Below are positions 21,301 to 31,657 of a DNA stretch of 64,000 nucleotides, piece by piece. Under the pieces are notes generated by a model. That model searched no databases and had not been told where the DNA came from. It worked only from the letters and a program-made list of their open reading frames with translations. The stretch's first letter is position 1. The number at the start of each line of letters is the position of its first letter. The position numbers and the translations under genes are program-made. This stretch comes from Aedes albopictus (lineage: Eukaryota > Arthropoda > Insecta > Diptera > Culicidae): the NCBI RefSeq assembly GCF_035046485.1, contig NC_085138.1, positions 424,873,265 through 424,937,264 on the forward strand, given 5' to 3'.

Positions 21301-21524
21301 AATAAGCCCACCAGAGGAATTTCAAAGACTGTAACTTTCACGTGTGGTCTATCATCATTTGCAAGGTTTATGATCGTTTCATTCACTAAGAACTGGTGTG
21401 TATGAACGTAATCGGTCTCGGATACTCTGTCAAAACCTTGGTCTTGCAAAGCATCCATTAAATTGGTAGTGAGGGCCTCTAGTTTCGGTCTAACTGCCTG
21501 CCCTCGGGGACAGTTTTCACACCG
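18312..21524 (-). CDS. pol: Ty3/gypsy Pol: protease, reverse transcriptase, RNase H, integrase
   Basis: Translated as a Gag-Pol fusion after a -1 shift at 21524; 1,070 residues counted from there. Protease has LLDSGAHLSIL (DSG near 76-78). Reverse transcriptase has LCLDARKLNER, MPFGLVNSPAT and the catalytic YLDD (391-394). RNase H shows HCDASDSAIAGV and ends at VVADALSRS. Integrase has a zinc site (H728, H733, C763, C766) and the D, D, E triad at about 796, 856 and 891 (ALDF, ITDNAS, PVERLN). The C-terminal domain runs to FSVCDLKPES. No internal stop or shift was seen and the length is normal for Ty3/gypsy Pol. It copies the element RNA into DNA in cytoplasmic particles and integrates it in the nucleus. 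Confidence 0.95.
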   Translation of the reverse strand, partial: RCENCPRGQAVRPKLEALTTNLMDALQDQGFDRVSETDYVHTHQFLVNETIINLANDDRPHVKVTVFEIPLVGLLDSGAHLSILGIGAMNLIRKCGLEMFPSDVNLRTANGEELSVSGMVYLPVTFNGTTKIIDSLVVPSLKRRILLGMNFWRAFEIKPTVGSSMVEEVQISDDSERDVTGNDPKTDTKKIQLSEEQEARLAEIKKQFKVASEGVLDTTDWISHRIELTEEAKKLPPARINPFPTSPKKQEQINAELNKMIECKIVERSYSDWALRLVPVDKPDGTVRLCLDARKLNERTVRDSYPLPHADRILSRLGKTNLITTLDLSKAFLQVPLHPRSRKFTAFSVLGRGLFQFTRMPFGLVNSPATLSRLMDRVLGSGELEPNVFVYLDDIIVISETFEEHLTVLQEVASRLRAANLSINLDKSHFCVSEVTYLGYILGRDGLRPNPDRVAAIINYERPTTLRALRRFLGMCNYYRRFLANYSNYTQPLTDLLRNKPKTVCWNDKAEASFNKIKEMLICAPILTNPDFSRPFTIHCDASDSAIAGVLTQSYDGIEKPIAYYSQKLTSTQQRYFATEKEGLAVLNSIDKFRCYIEGNKFTVYTDASALTYIMRSSWRTSSRLCRWSIELQKYDMTILHRRGVDNVVADALSRSVEELQITTDEKGWYGDMVRKVKNDPEKYKDFRVDNGVLKKLVSTQEDLLDYRFSWKTCIPEAMRENILVQEHDDRLHLGTEKTLALIKKRYFWPKMHEDVRNYVKKCSLCRQNKPANRSQIPEPGQQRLTSKPFQIIALDFIQSLPRSKAGNSHLLVTMDLYSKWCILTPVKKIAASLVSKILEESWFRRYSAPEFIITDNASTFLSTEFQALLVKYKIQHWKNSRHHSQSNPVERLNRTINSCIRTYVRENQKLWDTRVSEIEFYLNTTPHTSTGFSPYKVLFGHEIIGTGEEHRMDRETDQVSDEERLQRKREIDERICSLVTNNLKKAHDKNIKTYNLRSKQFAPVYTVGQRVYKRNFRQSSAADGYNAKLDALYVPCTVLARVGTSSYELADESGKLLGIFSVCDLKPES

Positions 21525-23338
21525 TTTTTTGCACACCACGGACATGTGGCGGTGTCTACATTCATGAATCCACACCGTTGACAGTACTTATGCCTAGGTC
21601 GATCACAGTCACGTGCGTGATGACCTGATAAACGACAGTTAAAACAGTCACCGTTTCTGGGTGGCTGGTACTTTTCGATAATTACGTGTAATCCATCTTT
21701 CGGCTCGTTGTTTCGGGAAGGACTCTTGGACCGTCTACGCGATTCTATTTCTTCTTCGTCTGAACCCCTACGGTCGCGAGTAGAGTTTCGGAAAGTACGC
21801 GATTTTTGTTTTTCGTCCGGTTTTGGTTTAGACTTCGGTTTGGTACCCGTGTGTACCTCATTCACCTGCGCGGTTTTACTTCGTGTATTCGATTCGGTTG
21901 TCGTCGTATTATACTTATACCAATAAGTCGCGTCTAAACGTCGACCGAATTTCTTGAGATCGGCTAAATTATCAATCTCTGAGGACACTGCGTGTCCTTT
22001 GTAATCAGATCGCATATTCCGAAATACGATCTCGAACTTACGGCGTTCGGTCATTGGTTTTGTTAAAGAGTTGAAGATTTTCTGCAACTCCAGAAAATAA
22101 TCCTGAAACGATTCTCGCGGACCTTGTTTCCGGGCTATCGCACGAATCTCGCTCGTATGATCATGGTCGGGGCTTAAAAACTCGCGTTTCAGCTCCTCTT
22201 TAAGCTCCTCCCATGACGTAAAATCCTCATTCTCAAACCCGGTCATGAACCAAGTTTTCGCAGCTCCATTGAAAAGATGGATAGCTGACCTGAACAGTTG
22301 TTTGGGCGACATATTCTCCGATTTCGCGTAAAATTCTACCTCTTTCAAAAATTTCATTAAAGTTTGTCCGTTATCCGCCCCATCATATTTCAATTTCCAG
22401 TCCGAAACTGGCCTACGTTTTTCCGTTTTGTGACTACGCTTTTTTCCACGCGACGGCTTTCGTACCTCTTCCGACGACCAATCGTCTTCCGTACTAGACG
22501 TATCCTTTTCCGAACTCGAACTTTGAACTTTTTGTTTCGAACGGCGCGACGACTTTCCCGAAGTTTTACGCGATCCTTCGATCTGTCCCGAAACTTTCTG
22601 AGCGTTCATTGAATTTGAAAAACTACCTAGAGATTCAGCACGCATCATTTGCTGTGCGGCCCACATTTGAGGATTCCCGAACATCCAAGGAGGCATCATA
22701 ATGGGTAAATAATTTGTTGCTAATTGTGGGTAACCGACCGGATTATCGGCTGACTGCAAATTACGTCTTCGCGAATTATCTGATCCTTCTTCAGCTGATC
22801 CTTTTTCATTATCCTTCTTATTCTCTAGCTCGTTTCTGTTTCCCGATAACATCATTGCGAATGACTGGTTCAGTTGTTCAATTACATCTCTTTGACCCGA
22901 AAATAATGAAAAATGTGAATTAAACGCGCCGCGAATACTTGAAACTAACATGTCGATATCCGCGTAATCGTCTTCTCTTTCCGTATTCTCCGGTAGTCGC
23001 TTGGCACGCGCGAAATAGTGTGCCAAACGCGTTTTGAGGCTTTCCCGGATACCCTCAAAACGGACTTTATTCGTTAAGAAATCTTTGATTTGTTTTACAT
23101 TTGCATCTATTTGTTTAATCTCTTCATCTACTGTCGTATCCAATCTATCGAAATCTAAATCAATATTCGCGCGATTCTTTTCGGTTTTTAACTTCTCTTT
23201 CAGACGTCTCATCAACGCTGCACGTGTTTCAGTTTGCGTGAACGGAAGCCCGCGAATTTTAAGCTCGTATTCAATCTCATCGCGGTCAAGGTGATGAACG
23301 GCCATATTTGTGTATAGCATATCAAATTCGACATCCAT
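21479..23338 (-). CDS. gag: Ty3/gypsy Gag with CCHC zinc knuckle
   Basis: 619 residues from the ATG at 23338 (MDVEFDML); a TTG 39 bases upstream extends the frame but is an unlikely start. The N-terminal part (DRDEIEYELKIRGLP) resembles a SAP-like helix pair. The middle (about 340-480) is a capsid-type region with AAKTWFM, TSWEELKEEL and SFQDYFLEL. It is followed by an Arg/Ser-rich linker, a CCHC knuckle (CFNCRLSGHHARDC, about 565-578) and a second Cys pair set ending CPWC. Gag forms the particle and binds the element RNA. The leader from the LTR is only about 150 bases. The frame overlaps pol by about 45 bases around the slippery site. Confidence 0.93.
   Translation of the reverse strand: MDVEFDMLYTNMAVHHLDRDEIEYELKIRGLPFTQTETRAALMRRLKEKLKTEKNRANIDLDFDRLDTTVDEEIKQIDANVKQIKDFLTNKVRFEGIRESLKTRLAHYFARAKRLPENTEREDDYADIDMLVSSIRGAFNSHFSLFSGQRDVIEQLNQSFAMMLSGNRNELENKKDNEKGSAEEGSDNSRRRNLQSADNPVGYPQLATNYLPIMMPPWMFGNPQMWAAQQMMRAESLGSFSNSMNAQKVSGQIEGSRKTSGKSSRRSKQKVQSSSSEKDTSSTEDDWSSEEVRKPSRGKKRSHKTEKRRPVSDWKLKYDGADNGQTLMKFLKEVEFYAKSENMSPKQLFRSAIHLFNGAAKTWFMTGFENEDFTSWEELKEELKREFLSPDHDHTSEIRAIARKQGPRESFQDYFLELQKIFNSLTKPMTERRKFEIVFRNMRSDYKGHAVSSEIDNLADLKKFGRRLDATYWYKYNTTTTESNTRSKTAQVNEVHTGTKPKSKPKPDEKQKSRTFRNSTRDRRGSDEEEIESRRRSKSPSRNNEPKDGLHVIIEKYQPPRNGDCFNCRLSGHHARDCDRPRHKYCQRCGFMNVDTATCPWCAKNGVKTVPEGRQLDRN
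21524..21530 (-). other. Programmed -1 frameshift heptamer A AAA AAC
   Basis: On the minus strand the overlap of gag and pol contains gcA AAA AAC in the gag frame, the classical X XXY YYZ slippery heptamer. Slipping back one base after AAC moves ribosomes into the pol frame, which is open there and continues through protease. Downstream GC-rich sequence (ccccgagggcagg) might form the pausing structure; this was not folded. Confidence 0.85.
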
Positions 23339-23473
23339 TTCAAACGTGTGGATAAATTTTACAGTTCTCAAACTCAATAGGTTCTTCGTTTGGAGGACGA
23401 AGATAATCTTTGAAACAGCTCAACTGTTTTCACCTCCCCTGTTGGGGTTGGAAATAAACTAATTAAATCTTTT

Positions 23474-23485
23474 CGTTGGGCGCCA
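23474..23485 (-). other. Primer-binding site, tRNA-Lys-like
   Basis: Two bases inside the 5' LTR the minus strand reads TGGCGCCCAACG, ending-type complementary to a tRNA 3' CCA terminus. Lysine tRNA primers of insect gypsy elements and retroviruses pair with TGGCGCCC, so tRNA-Lys is the likely primer. The tRNA match rests on memory of the motif. Confidence 0.8.
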
Positions 23486-23487
23486 AT

Positions 23488-25389
23488 TGTAACTCGCTAG
23501 CTCTTCCTTTTCTTGTCACAGGGTCGTTAATCAATCAGTTCTACTCACCAAAACCGTAATCGAGTCCTTGCTTCCAGGGGAGCACCACAGTGAAGTGGTA
23601 AAACGCGACACTTGCCCACAGATGATTCCTACAAAAGAAGAATAGCAAAATAGTATCTTACAAAGATTCACTCAAAAGCTGCAGACTAGTAGACTCTGAG
23701 GGGACCACCCTAGGCGAGGCTTGAAGACTCCTTTCGAGTCCGGCAAAGGCGGAAACAAAAGCTAAGTGGTGGACTAATCTAACTGTGCCTTTCTAGGGAA
23801 TGCGCTCTCATTAACTTCACAATGGTTAAATACACATGCTGATTTATTTGCCAAGATCGGCTATTAGGGTAACGTCACATGACACCGGGTACTTGCGGTT
23901 CTCGGGACAATCCAATGGCACTTGAACCATTCCATGGTTACGGTCGATCCTCTTGATGTTTGAGGACAGTCCTGTGGACCAAGACGGTCTGGTCTCTAGA
24001 CCGACGGACTTCTTGAAGCTACTTCTTCACCCTGGCCGATTGGGGTCGGCTGCTGGCTTCCAGCGGGTCGCCAGGCACTTCGGAGCTTGATCTCTGCCGG
24101 CGGGTTCACCGGGCGATTTGGGACTACCAGCGAAATGCCGTACACGTGGAGGTCTACCAGCGGGTCGCCGGGCGCTTCAGGGCTACCAGCGGACTGCCGG
24201 ACACTTCGGGACTACCAGCGGACTGCCGGACACTTCGAGACTACCAGCGGGTCGCCGGGTGCTTCAGGGCTATCAGCGGACTGCCGGACACTTCGGGACT
24301 ACCAGCGGGCACCGGACACTTCGGGGTTACCAGCGGGTCGCCGGGCACTACGGGGTTACCAGCGGGTCGCCGGGCGCTTCAGGACTACCAGCGGACTGCC
24401 GGACACGTCGAGGCTTCCTATCTGCCGGCGGGTATGCCAGGAACTCTTCGGCAGGTTTGCGATACCCGAATGGCCGAACGAGGGTTCGGCGAGCGTCCTT
24501 CTTGCTTGTTGTGGTTATAGGACGTATCAGCTAAGCGATGCTATCGGGGACGTCTTCCCATCGGAGGAGCCCTACGCAATGGTGGTCGTTGCGGGCGGGG
24601 CTTCACTTTCGGACCTCTTCCTTCAGATCTCTGCTCGACCTTGACGTTGTAGGGTTGCACCTTAGGAGACTTCGGTGTGAGAGTGCGCTGAATGAGGAAG
24701 GATCCGATCCTCGATCTGGGGATACAACAAACGATCGCTTTTCGCAAAGCAATAAGAAAGAAAAAGGCCCACTAGGACCTTTTTCTTACGGTTAACAATC
24801 AAACAATAGCTTTTCTTTCGGTTGACACGTGGGGAATCTAACCTATCGAACTAACAACATTGTTAACATTTACTAATGATTTTCAATTACATTCTACGCA
24901 CTTTTGATCTGTAACTCTTTTCTATTGCACTTCTGCCTGGATCGGTTTATACACTTTTCCCCTATCTTCAACCTAGAACAAATTAACACCAATTAGAAAA
25001 CTACACCACTTCTAATAAGACGGTTCGGCCGTACTTTTACTAAACTTTATGGGACACGACGCGCACTAATCACCCAATGATGGTCGGTAGCAGAAAGAAC
25101 TAGTCTAGCCGAAAGCTGAGTATTTTAAGTGTAAGAAGGAGCACTTCGGAAACGAAGTGTTAACGAAGTATGACAGTAGCTCACTCCTATCTGGCAATCC
25201 TTTTTTAGAGTACTACATCTGTTGGCAGATGATTGAACCAAAGGCGGGCGAAGTTAGCCCGCGCTCAAACCGCTGTGAACAAAGTTATTTGATTATCGGG
25301 TGGAAAATAAAACTGATTAATCTTCGACATTGTGACTACGCAATTCGTTGGTGGAGCCAACACATTATTATTGGAACCAAGGGGTTTCA
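23488..25389 (-). repeat. 5' LTR of the Ty3/gypsy element
   Basis: 1,902 bp copy of the 3' LTR, holding the promoter for the gag-pol transcript on the minus strand. The 29 bp array lies at 24059-24416. It joins non-element DNA at 25389/25390, where attc begins the right target duplication. Confidence 0.95.
24059..24416. repeat. 29 bp GC-rich tandem array inside the 5' LTR
   Basis: Same nine-unit array as in the 3' LTR, offset by 8,546. In element sense it lies between the U3 region and the gag leader, so it could influence transcription or RNA structure; this is inference. Confidence 0.9.
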
Positions 25390-25393
25390 ATTC

Positions 25394-25842
25394 AAAAAGT
25401 GGAAAATTCATACAAACTGGTTCCAATTTAGAGAGAGCAATTTCCACGCTAAAGCTTTTTGAAGAGCGATAAATTCCCAACTATCGCGTTCAATTCAACT
25501 GAGGATTGATTTATTTTCACTTCAGTCGCTTCTGCCAGGTATGTATCTAGAAAGACTGTATCATAGGGTATAATGTGGTATAATGTTGTAATATTTTCTG
25601 TTAGTGACCATTTTTAAAACACTTGGATCAAATGTTGGCCATCTCCGTTCCCTTTCGTAGACTGCCGTTACCTTACCGGAAACCCACACACTTGATTTCG
25701 ATCTATTCGATATTGTACTCAAAACCTGTATCTACAATTACTTGAGATCGCAATCATGTGGATCACTTAGCAAAGGATACATTCAAACTGCCCAAATATG
25801 GTCTGGGAATATCTTAAGGTGTGCTAATCTTACTAGCATATG
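25394..25842. other. Intergenic sequence between the Ty3 element and a MITE
   Basis: AT-rich unique sequence that was joined to 14.9 kb before the Ty3 element inserted. No gene, RNA or clear repeat is visible. Confidence 0.4.
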
Positions 25843-26770
25843 TACAGGGGATGGCCAAAATGTTTGGGATAGGCAACTTTTTTTCTCTCACAAAAAAATT
25901 CAACATGGTATACCTTTTCGTAGAGTGCGTCAAAAAATCTCAAATTTTGACTGTTTATCAACCTGTTATATGTGCATCACTGGTACAAATTTGTGCTCGA
26001 TTGATTAAACTTTCGCAAAGTTATAACCGTTCGAGTGAAACACTATTTTTTAGACAACTCATTTTTGAGCTGTCATATCTCGGAAACCAGTGAACCGAAT
26101 TGAATGAAATTTTGAACGTACATTAACAATATACAGATGCTTCACAAACTATTAAAACATAGATAGTTTTTGAACGTCGAAAAAAGTTATCATGGATTGA
26201 CACTTTTTGGATTTTTCTCGAAAAAAGGTAATTTTTTTACGTCAATGTCAATAAATTTTAGTGTTGATGTCCAAAGATTTTCCACTTCTGTTCTCAAGTT
26301 ATCTCTAATCAGATATATTAGAGCCTATTTAGATTGAAGAAAGAACACATTTAGCAATTTTTGTATGGTATTGTAAATTTAACTTATTTTCCTCTATATG
26401 GGTAAAAATTTCAACCCGGTATAACTTAAGTCGTCGTGAGAAAATATTACATTTTATAACGTTGTATTAAGTATAAATATATTGTTCATAAACGTTAAAA
26501 AATTCATTCAATTCGGTTCACTGGTTTCCGAGATATGACAGCTCAAAAATGAGTTGTCTAAAAAATAGTTTTTTACCCGAACGGTTCTAACTTCGCGAAA
26601 AATTATTCAATCGAGCCCAATTTTGTACCAATCATGCACATATAACAGGTTGATAAACAGTCAAAATTTGAGATTTTTCGATGCGCTCTATGAAAAGTTA
26701 CAGCATGTTAAATTTTTTTTTGTGGGAGAAAAAAAGTTGCCTATCCCAAACATTTTGGCCACCCCCTGTA
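25843..26770. mobile_element. 924 bp fold-back mariner-like MITE (TA flanked)
   Basis: The element 25845-26768 starts caggggatggccaaaatg and ends, inverted, with ggtggccaaaatgtttggg-type sequence. TA lies on both sides. The inverted arms extend for about 300 bp, sharing ggtttccgagatatgacag and tgttataactt-type blocks. There is no transposase, so it is non-autonomous. TA duplication and CAGGGG ends fit the Tc1/mariner group. One end of the same family is found again at 55.7-55.8 kb. Confidence 0.88.
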
Positions 26771-27000
26771 TTTTCATGGAAATACGTGCAATACTTTTCG
26801 ATATAGCACTGTAACAGTAAATTGTACGCAAACGTATTTTGTACAATAATTACACTAGTTTACAGCATTTTTGAATTCGGTAATCTGATGATCATTTTTG
26901 GTGTAGAATCATGCCCTGAGCTCGAAAACGCTAAGGAAAAAAATTACAGTAAAGCGGAAGGCAGACAATTAAACGTTCCACAATAAATACAAAATTTCCC

Positions 27001-27783
27001 ATAAAAAACTCGAAAAGTTCCAGTGAAGAAACAGGGGTGTGAGCAATAATAAATAACAAAAGTTCCATAAACAAATAAAAAAATGCATAAATAAATCAAA
27101 AGTTTCCATAAATAATTGATTTTTGAGCAATTAAAAACGTCAAAAATGCAATGAATAAATCAACTGTTGCAATAAAAAAAGCCATTTTTTCCACCTAATA
27201 ACTTCGAATATTCATAAATAAATCCATCGCTCGTCGGACCTAAAAAAGGAATAACATCTATGTTTGCATCATACCGGGCAAATTCTTGGATCTGTGGTTT
27301 GCCTAGAACCGAATCGATGCAGTTGCGGTGCATCGGATATGGGAAATTTCGGCGGCCTTCTGCCGTCTCAGTTCCTCAATCCTCTATGCGGCTTCACCAC
27401 ATGGTCTACATATTTTTTTGACTCAAAATGCATTTACGTTTATTGCTCGTTTTTTGACATTTATTGATAATTTGTTTTCTTGTTCATTGCACTTTTTGAA
27501 TTATTTATTTCTTTTTCGATATTTTTTAATTGTGAATTTTCCAATTTATTATGGAAAAAATCGAATTTATTAATGGAAAATTCGAAGTATTTTGGTGGGA
27601 AAATTGGCTTTTTTTATTGCAACAATTGAATTATTCATTGCATTTTTGACGTTTTATAGCACAAAAATCAATTATTTATGGAAACTTTTGATTTATTTAT
27701 GCATTTTTTTTATTTATGGAAATTTTGTTATTTATTACTGCTTACACCCCTGTTTCTTCACTGGGACTTTTGGAATTATTTAT
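27001..27783. mobile_element. Fold-back element of about 780 bp rich in aataaat motifs
   Basis: The left part (from ataaaaaactcg, with cagtgaagaaacaggggtgt) is repeated inverted at the right (acacccctgtttcttcactg). The arms remain similar for roughly 230 bp, including catttttgacgtttt-type sequence. The centre (about 27,240-27,420) is unrelated and GC-richer. Exact ends and target duplication could not be fixed. Non-coding. Confidence 0.75.
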
Positions 27784-28599
27784 GAAGAATGATCACTTTC
27801 TTATGAGTCGTTTATATTTTTGCCAAAATTTTTTGACTTTCCATACAAGTTGATGATTTGAAATCGATTTTTGTTCTATTTTTAAGGAAAATCGCTCACT
27901 TCACACATCTCATTCTTCGTAATCAATACTCCGTTTGAGCTGAATTTTTTACTGTAGCTCGGCTACATATGATATGTCAAATAAACGTTGAGAAAGAATT
28001 TTAAATTTATTTTTTTTCTTTTTGAAAAAAAATATATTCTTCTTATATTTTTGGAAATTTTGCTAAAATTTAAGGAGATCGTCCCTAAAACTTGCCAATA
28101 TCTTGAATTTCATCAAACTGACGCAAAACCTGCATTTAGATGATCGCTTTTAATTAATGGAAAAAGATTCAAAACTGGTTGAACAAAACGCAAGATATTT
28201 GATTTTTAGTGAATTCCATATTTTAAAAAAGTTCGATATTGATCTAAAACTCAAAAATTGTTCTACTTAAAAATATTTGAAGCACGGTTTCGAAATCATC
28301 ACTAAATTGTGCTCCAAAATTTTGGTCGTTGACAGAAGTTCGACTTTCATTTATTTTGCAAACTAGTGTTATTTTAGCTAGTCAACGCTCTAACTTTTTA
28401 AGCTGGCCAATAAATTGGCTGGAATTCTGTACACAAGCCTCTTCATGTACTTATAGCTGGGATAAGGGATTGTTCAATTGATTATGTGCGTTTCGATGCA
28501 TTTCAGCAGAGTTTCAAGGGGTTTATGGTTCATTGAAGGTTCAGGCGGTTTGGGGCAATCAGAAATAATTTAAAGGGATAGGAAGGGTTTCCGGAGCGT
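27784..28599. other. AT-rich intergenic sequence, no gene recognised
   Basis: Long AT-rich stretch with homopolymer runs; no conserved frame, tRNA or clear inverted ends were seen. Confidence 0.4.
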
Positions 28600-29040
28600 T
28601 TCAATTGTAAGTATAAAGTCCCCCAGAAACCCTATGCAATCTCAGGAAACCCCGTCAGCTACACTGAAACACATTGACACCCTCTGAAACAATCCTGGGA
28701 CCTCCAAGTACCCCCTGAAACTCCCATGAGACCACGTGGAACCCTCTAAGACCCCTTAAACTCCCTCGGAACCCTCGTGAAATACCGTGAGACCCTCTGA
28801 AAATCCCCTGGAACTCCTTGTAGCCCCCTGGAGACCTCTGAGGCCCCACTGAAACGTTCCTGAGACCTTCAGGTAACCTCCTGAGACCCCTTTGGACTTC
28901 CTGAAATTCCCCTGAAACTCCATGAAGCGTCCCAGAGACCCACTGAAATTCCAAATCACTTTTGTGACCTCCGAAGCACCCAAGAGACCCTCTGGAGCTC
29001 CCCTGGGCCCCTCCAGACTACTTGAATCGCCCCACACTGG
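28600..29040. repeat. Degenerate CCCTCTGAAACTCC-type repeat block
   Basis: Imperfect units of ccctctgaaa, ctggaacccc and gagaccc at roughly 24-30 bp spacing. On the minus strand the units give repetitive Gly/Ser/Phe-rich frames (GVSGGY, FQGVLGG) that reflect the repeat rather than a protein. Confidence 0.6.
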
Positions 29041-29194
29041 GACAGGACTGAAAATACACGGAAAAACCTCTATCTCGTCAAAATTTTCATTTCAGTTTAG
29101 TGATACGGTGTCTTTGGTAAAGTTGTTTGGCTATTTATGCTAAAAAGTTTACCCAGGACGTCAAATTCCCAAGGCCTACAATTTCTGAGAACTT

Positions 29195-29301
29195 ACTGTT
29201 CAACATCGAGGTGGAAGTAGCGATAAGCAGAGCTGGTGTACAAAGGAGCGGAACCATTGTCACGAGGTCGCACATGCTCCTGGGCGGATGATATCGACAT
29301 T
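29195..29301 (+). pseudogene. Short RTE-like reverse transcriptase remnant
   Basis: Translation gives AISRAGVQRSGTIVTRSHMLLG and ADDIDI, matching the RRAG...GTIFTKS...FADDMDI region of the other copies, with one base missing before ADD. The piece is about 107 bp and ends exactly where the composite element begins, so that element interrupted the LINE. No continuation was found to the right of 33,884. Confidence 0.75.
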
Positions 29302-29556
29302 AGCATTGGGCAAATCTGGTTCAGACATAGATTTTTGTGAATCGATTTGAATCGGATCAGCAGAATCGATTCACCGATTTAATCGAATGCGTTGAATCGA
29401 TGTTTTCACATCGATTCGATATTATAAAATATTACAAAACTAAAAAAATAATTCGTTTGCTGCATTATTTGTCTAAATAAATTCAATATCAAAATATCAG
29501 AACACTTCACGACTCTGATTCTAAAATGAATATATTTTTGAATCAAAAGAAAAATC

Positions 29557-31600
29557 CCCAGAACTCTGAGAAGTATTCCCATATAGTAATGGAATAAATT
29601 CCCGCAGAATATTTAAAGAGACTCCTCCAGAATTCTGAAAGGAGTTCCTCTAGAATTATTAGATGGATTGCTTCAGAATGCTGAAAATGATTACACCAGA
29701 ATCCTGAGCGACATTATTTAGAAAAGAAAACAAGACTTTTCCGGGATCTTGTAAGGAATTCACTCTGAATTCTATTAGGGATTTTCCTAGAATCTTGAGA
29801 TAGATTACTCCGTATCTATGAGAAGGATTGTCTCAGAGTCCCAAGAGGAATTCTCCCAGAATCCTGTGATAGATTGTCTCAGAACCCTAAGAGAAGCTTT
29901 CCCTTGGGGTTCTCTCAAAATGTTCCAGATTCGTAAATAGGATTATCCTAGAATGCTAAGATGAATCGTCCCAAATCATGAGAGAAATTCCATGAGCTTT
30001 TCTTTCACATTCTTGAGATAAATTCATCTAGAAATGTGAGAGAGATTCCTACAAAACAAAAAAGGTTTTCGGAATTCTAAGACGATTTCCCCGAAACGAA
30101 TTCTTACGAATTCTTATGATCCCTAAGAGGGGTTCTTCCAGATTCTTGAGAGAATGGGGATTCTCCCTGAAAGGGATTACGAAAACTTCTAGAATGGAAT
30201 TCTCCAGCATCCTGAGAAGGATTCTCTGGAATTCAGAAAGGTATTCCCACATAAAAAAAAGAAAAATTACCGCAGATTCATGAAAGACATTGCCCAGAAT
30301 CTTTGAAAGGGACCCCCAAACTCCTGAAAGGGATAGTCCCTGAATTCTGAGAACGATTCTTCCAGAATACTTTATATTATTACACCAGTATATCAACAGA
30401 AGCTTCCTATAATCAAGTCAGGGATTTTCTCTCATTACTAAGAGAGATTCTCCCCGAATCCTGAAAGAGATTTCTTGGAGGAACTGCTGCAGCATACAGA
30501 AAACAGAATTCTACTGAAATTCTCATAAAATACTGAGAAGGATTTCTTCCGAACCTTAAGAGAAATAACAAAATCTATGGGAGGGATTCTTCAAAATCCC
30601 AATTTCTCTAGAGAACTCTGGCCAGAATCTCGTGAGAGATTCTTCAATAATTGATAATTCCGAAATAAAATGCCCTAGAATCTTGAAAAATATAGCCCCA
30701 GAATCCAAAGGATTTCTCCAGAATCATGAGACAAATTCCCCTGAATCTTGTGGGAAACTTTCCCAGAATCCTGGTGGCATTACCCCAAAAAGCCGAATTT
30801 TGAATCTTGGGAATCTTGGGAAGAGTATTTAGTGATATTCTCCTAGTATCTTAAAAAGATCTTACGCAGAATCCTGAGAAGGATACCACTAAAGTCTTGT
30901 GTGGGATTCCTTCAAAATCCTAGGAAATATTCCCACAGAATTCAGAGAGGAATTTTGCCTCAAATCTGAGAATGCTGAGTATGATTCTCCAAGAATTCAG
31001 AGAGGATTTCCTGAGAATGCTAAGAAAAATTTCATCAGAATTCTGAGTGGGATCCTGAAGGTCTTCCAGAATCCTTAGAGGGATTAACCCAGATCATCTA
31101 AGAATTACTTAAACTCTCGAAAGGGATATCACCCTTGGTAGGGAATACCCAAAAACGCTGGAATGAATTCCATTAAAATCTAGAGAGAGATTCCCTAGAA
31201 TCACAGACAAACAGACGTAACCCTTATGGATTTAACGATGAATTTAAATTTCGTTTGATTTCCGCGATCCTTCCATCGGAGGTGCTAGAGTATGATCGCT
31301 TTGACGTTTGACTCTATTTATTTACTGTTAGTGTAGACGTTCTTGAATGATGCAATCGAAATTTACAAGAGATTTGTGTAGTAGTATGCATGTGGCTCAC
31401 GTGGTTTTACCAACATAGATTGCCTCAGAATTCTGAGAGAAGTTTTTCCTCGGGATTATCCCAGAATACTTGAACGGATATCCCTAAAACTACCTGGGGG
31501 ATTCTTTCAGAACCCTGAGAGAAATTCTCCTACCTGCAGTATTGAATGGCATCCTAAGAGGGGATCTTCAACATTATTAAGAGAAATTCATCTAGAATCC
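29557..31600. repeat. Degenerate GAATCCTGAGAGGGATTC-type repeat array
   Basis: About 2 kb of imperfect units, e.g. cagaatcctgagaggg followed by attctccc, spaced about 23-30 bp. The spacing and motif differ from the 12 bp GAATTCC arrays, so it is a second family of the same general kind. A short non-repeat island lies near 31,210-31,410. Confidence 0.6.
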
Positions 31601-31657
31601 ACCCAGCCAACCACATATCGTAAATCATTGTGTGGAAAAAAATCGTATATTTTCATA

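Larger units (their letters stand above)
14942..25389 (-). mobile_element. Complete Ty3/gypsy LTR retrotransposon (10.4 kb, minus strand)
   Basis: Two 1,902 bp LTRs (14942-16843 and 23488-25389) flank gag and pol, which read on the minus strand, so the 5' LTR is at the right. Exact 4 bp target duplications attc lie at 14938-14941 and 25390-25393. A primer-binding site, a -1 frameshift heptamer and a purine-rich tract next to the 3' LTR are all in place. Domain order is protease, reverse transcriptase, RNase H, integrase, as in Ty3/gypsy. There is no env gene. The region between pol and the 3' LTR holds an 808 bp MITE. Open gag and pol with visually identical LTRs point to recent insertion. 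Confidence 0.95.

Noticed and set aside
28655..29037. Gly/Phe-rich minus-strand frames of 93-99 codons
   Set aside because: Direct product of the CCCTCTGAAACTCC-type repeat, in two frames at once.
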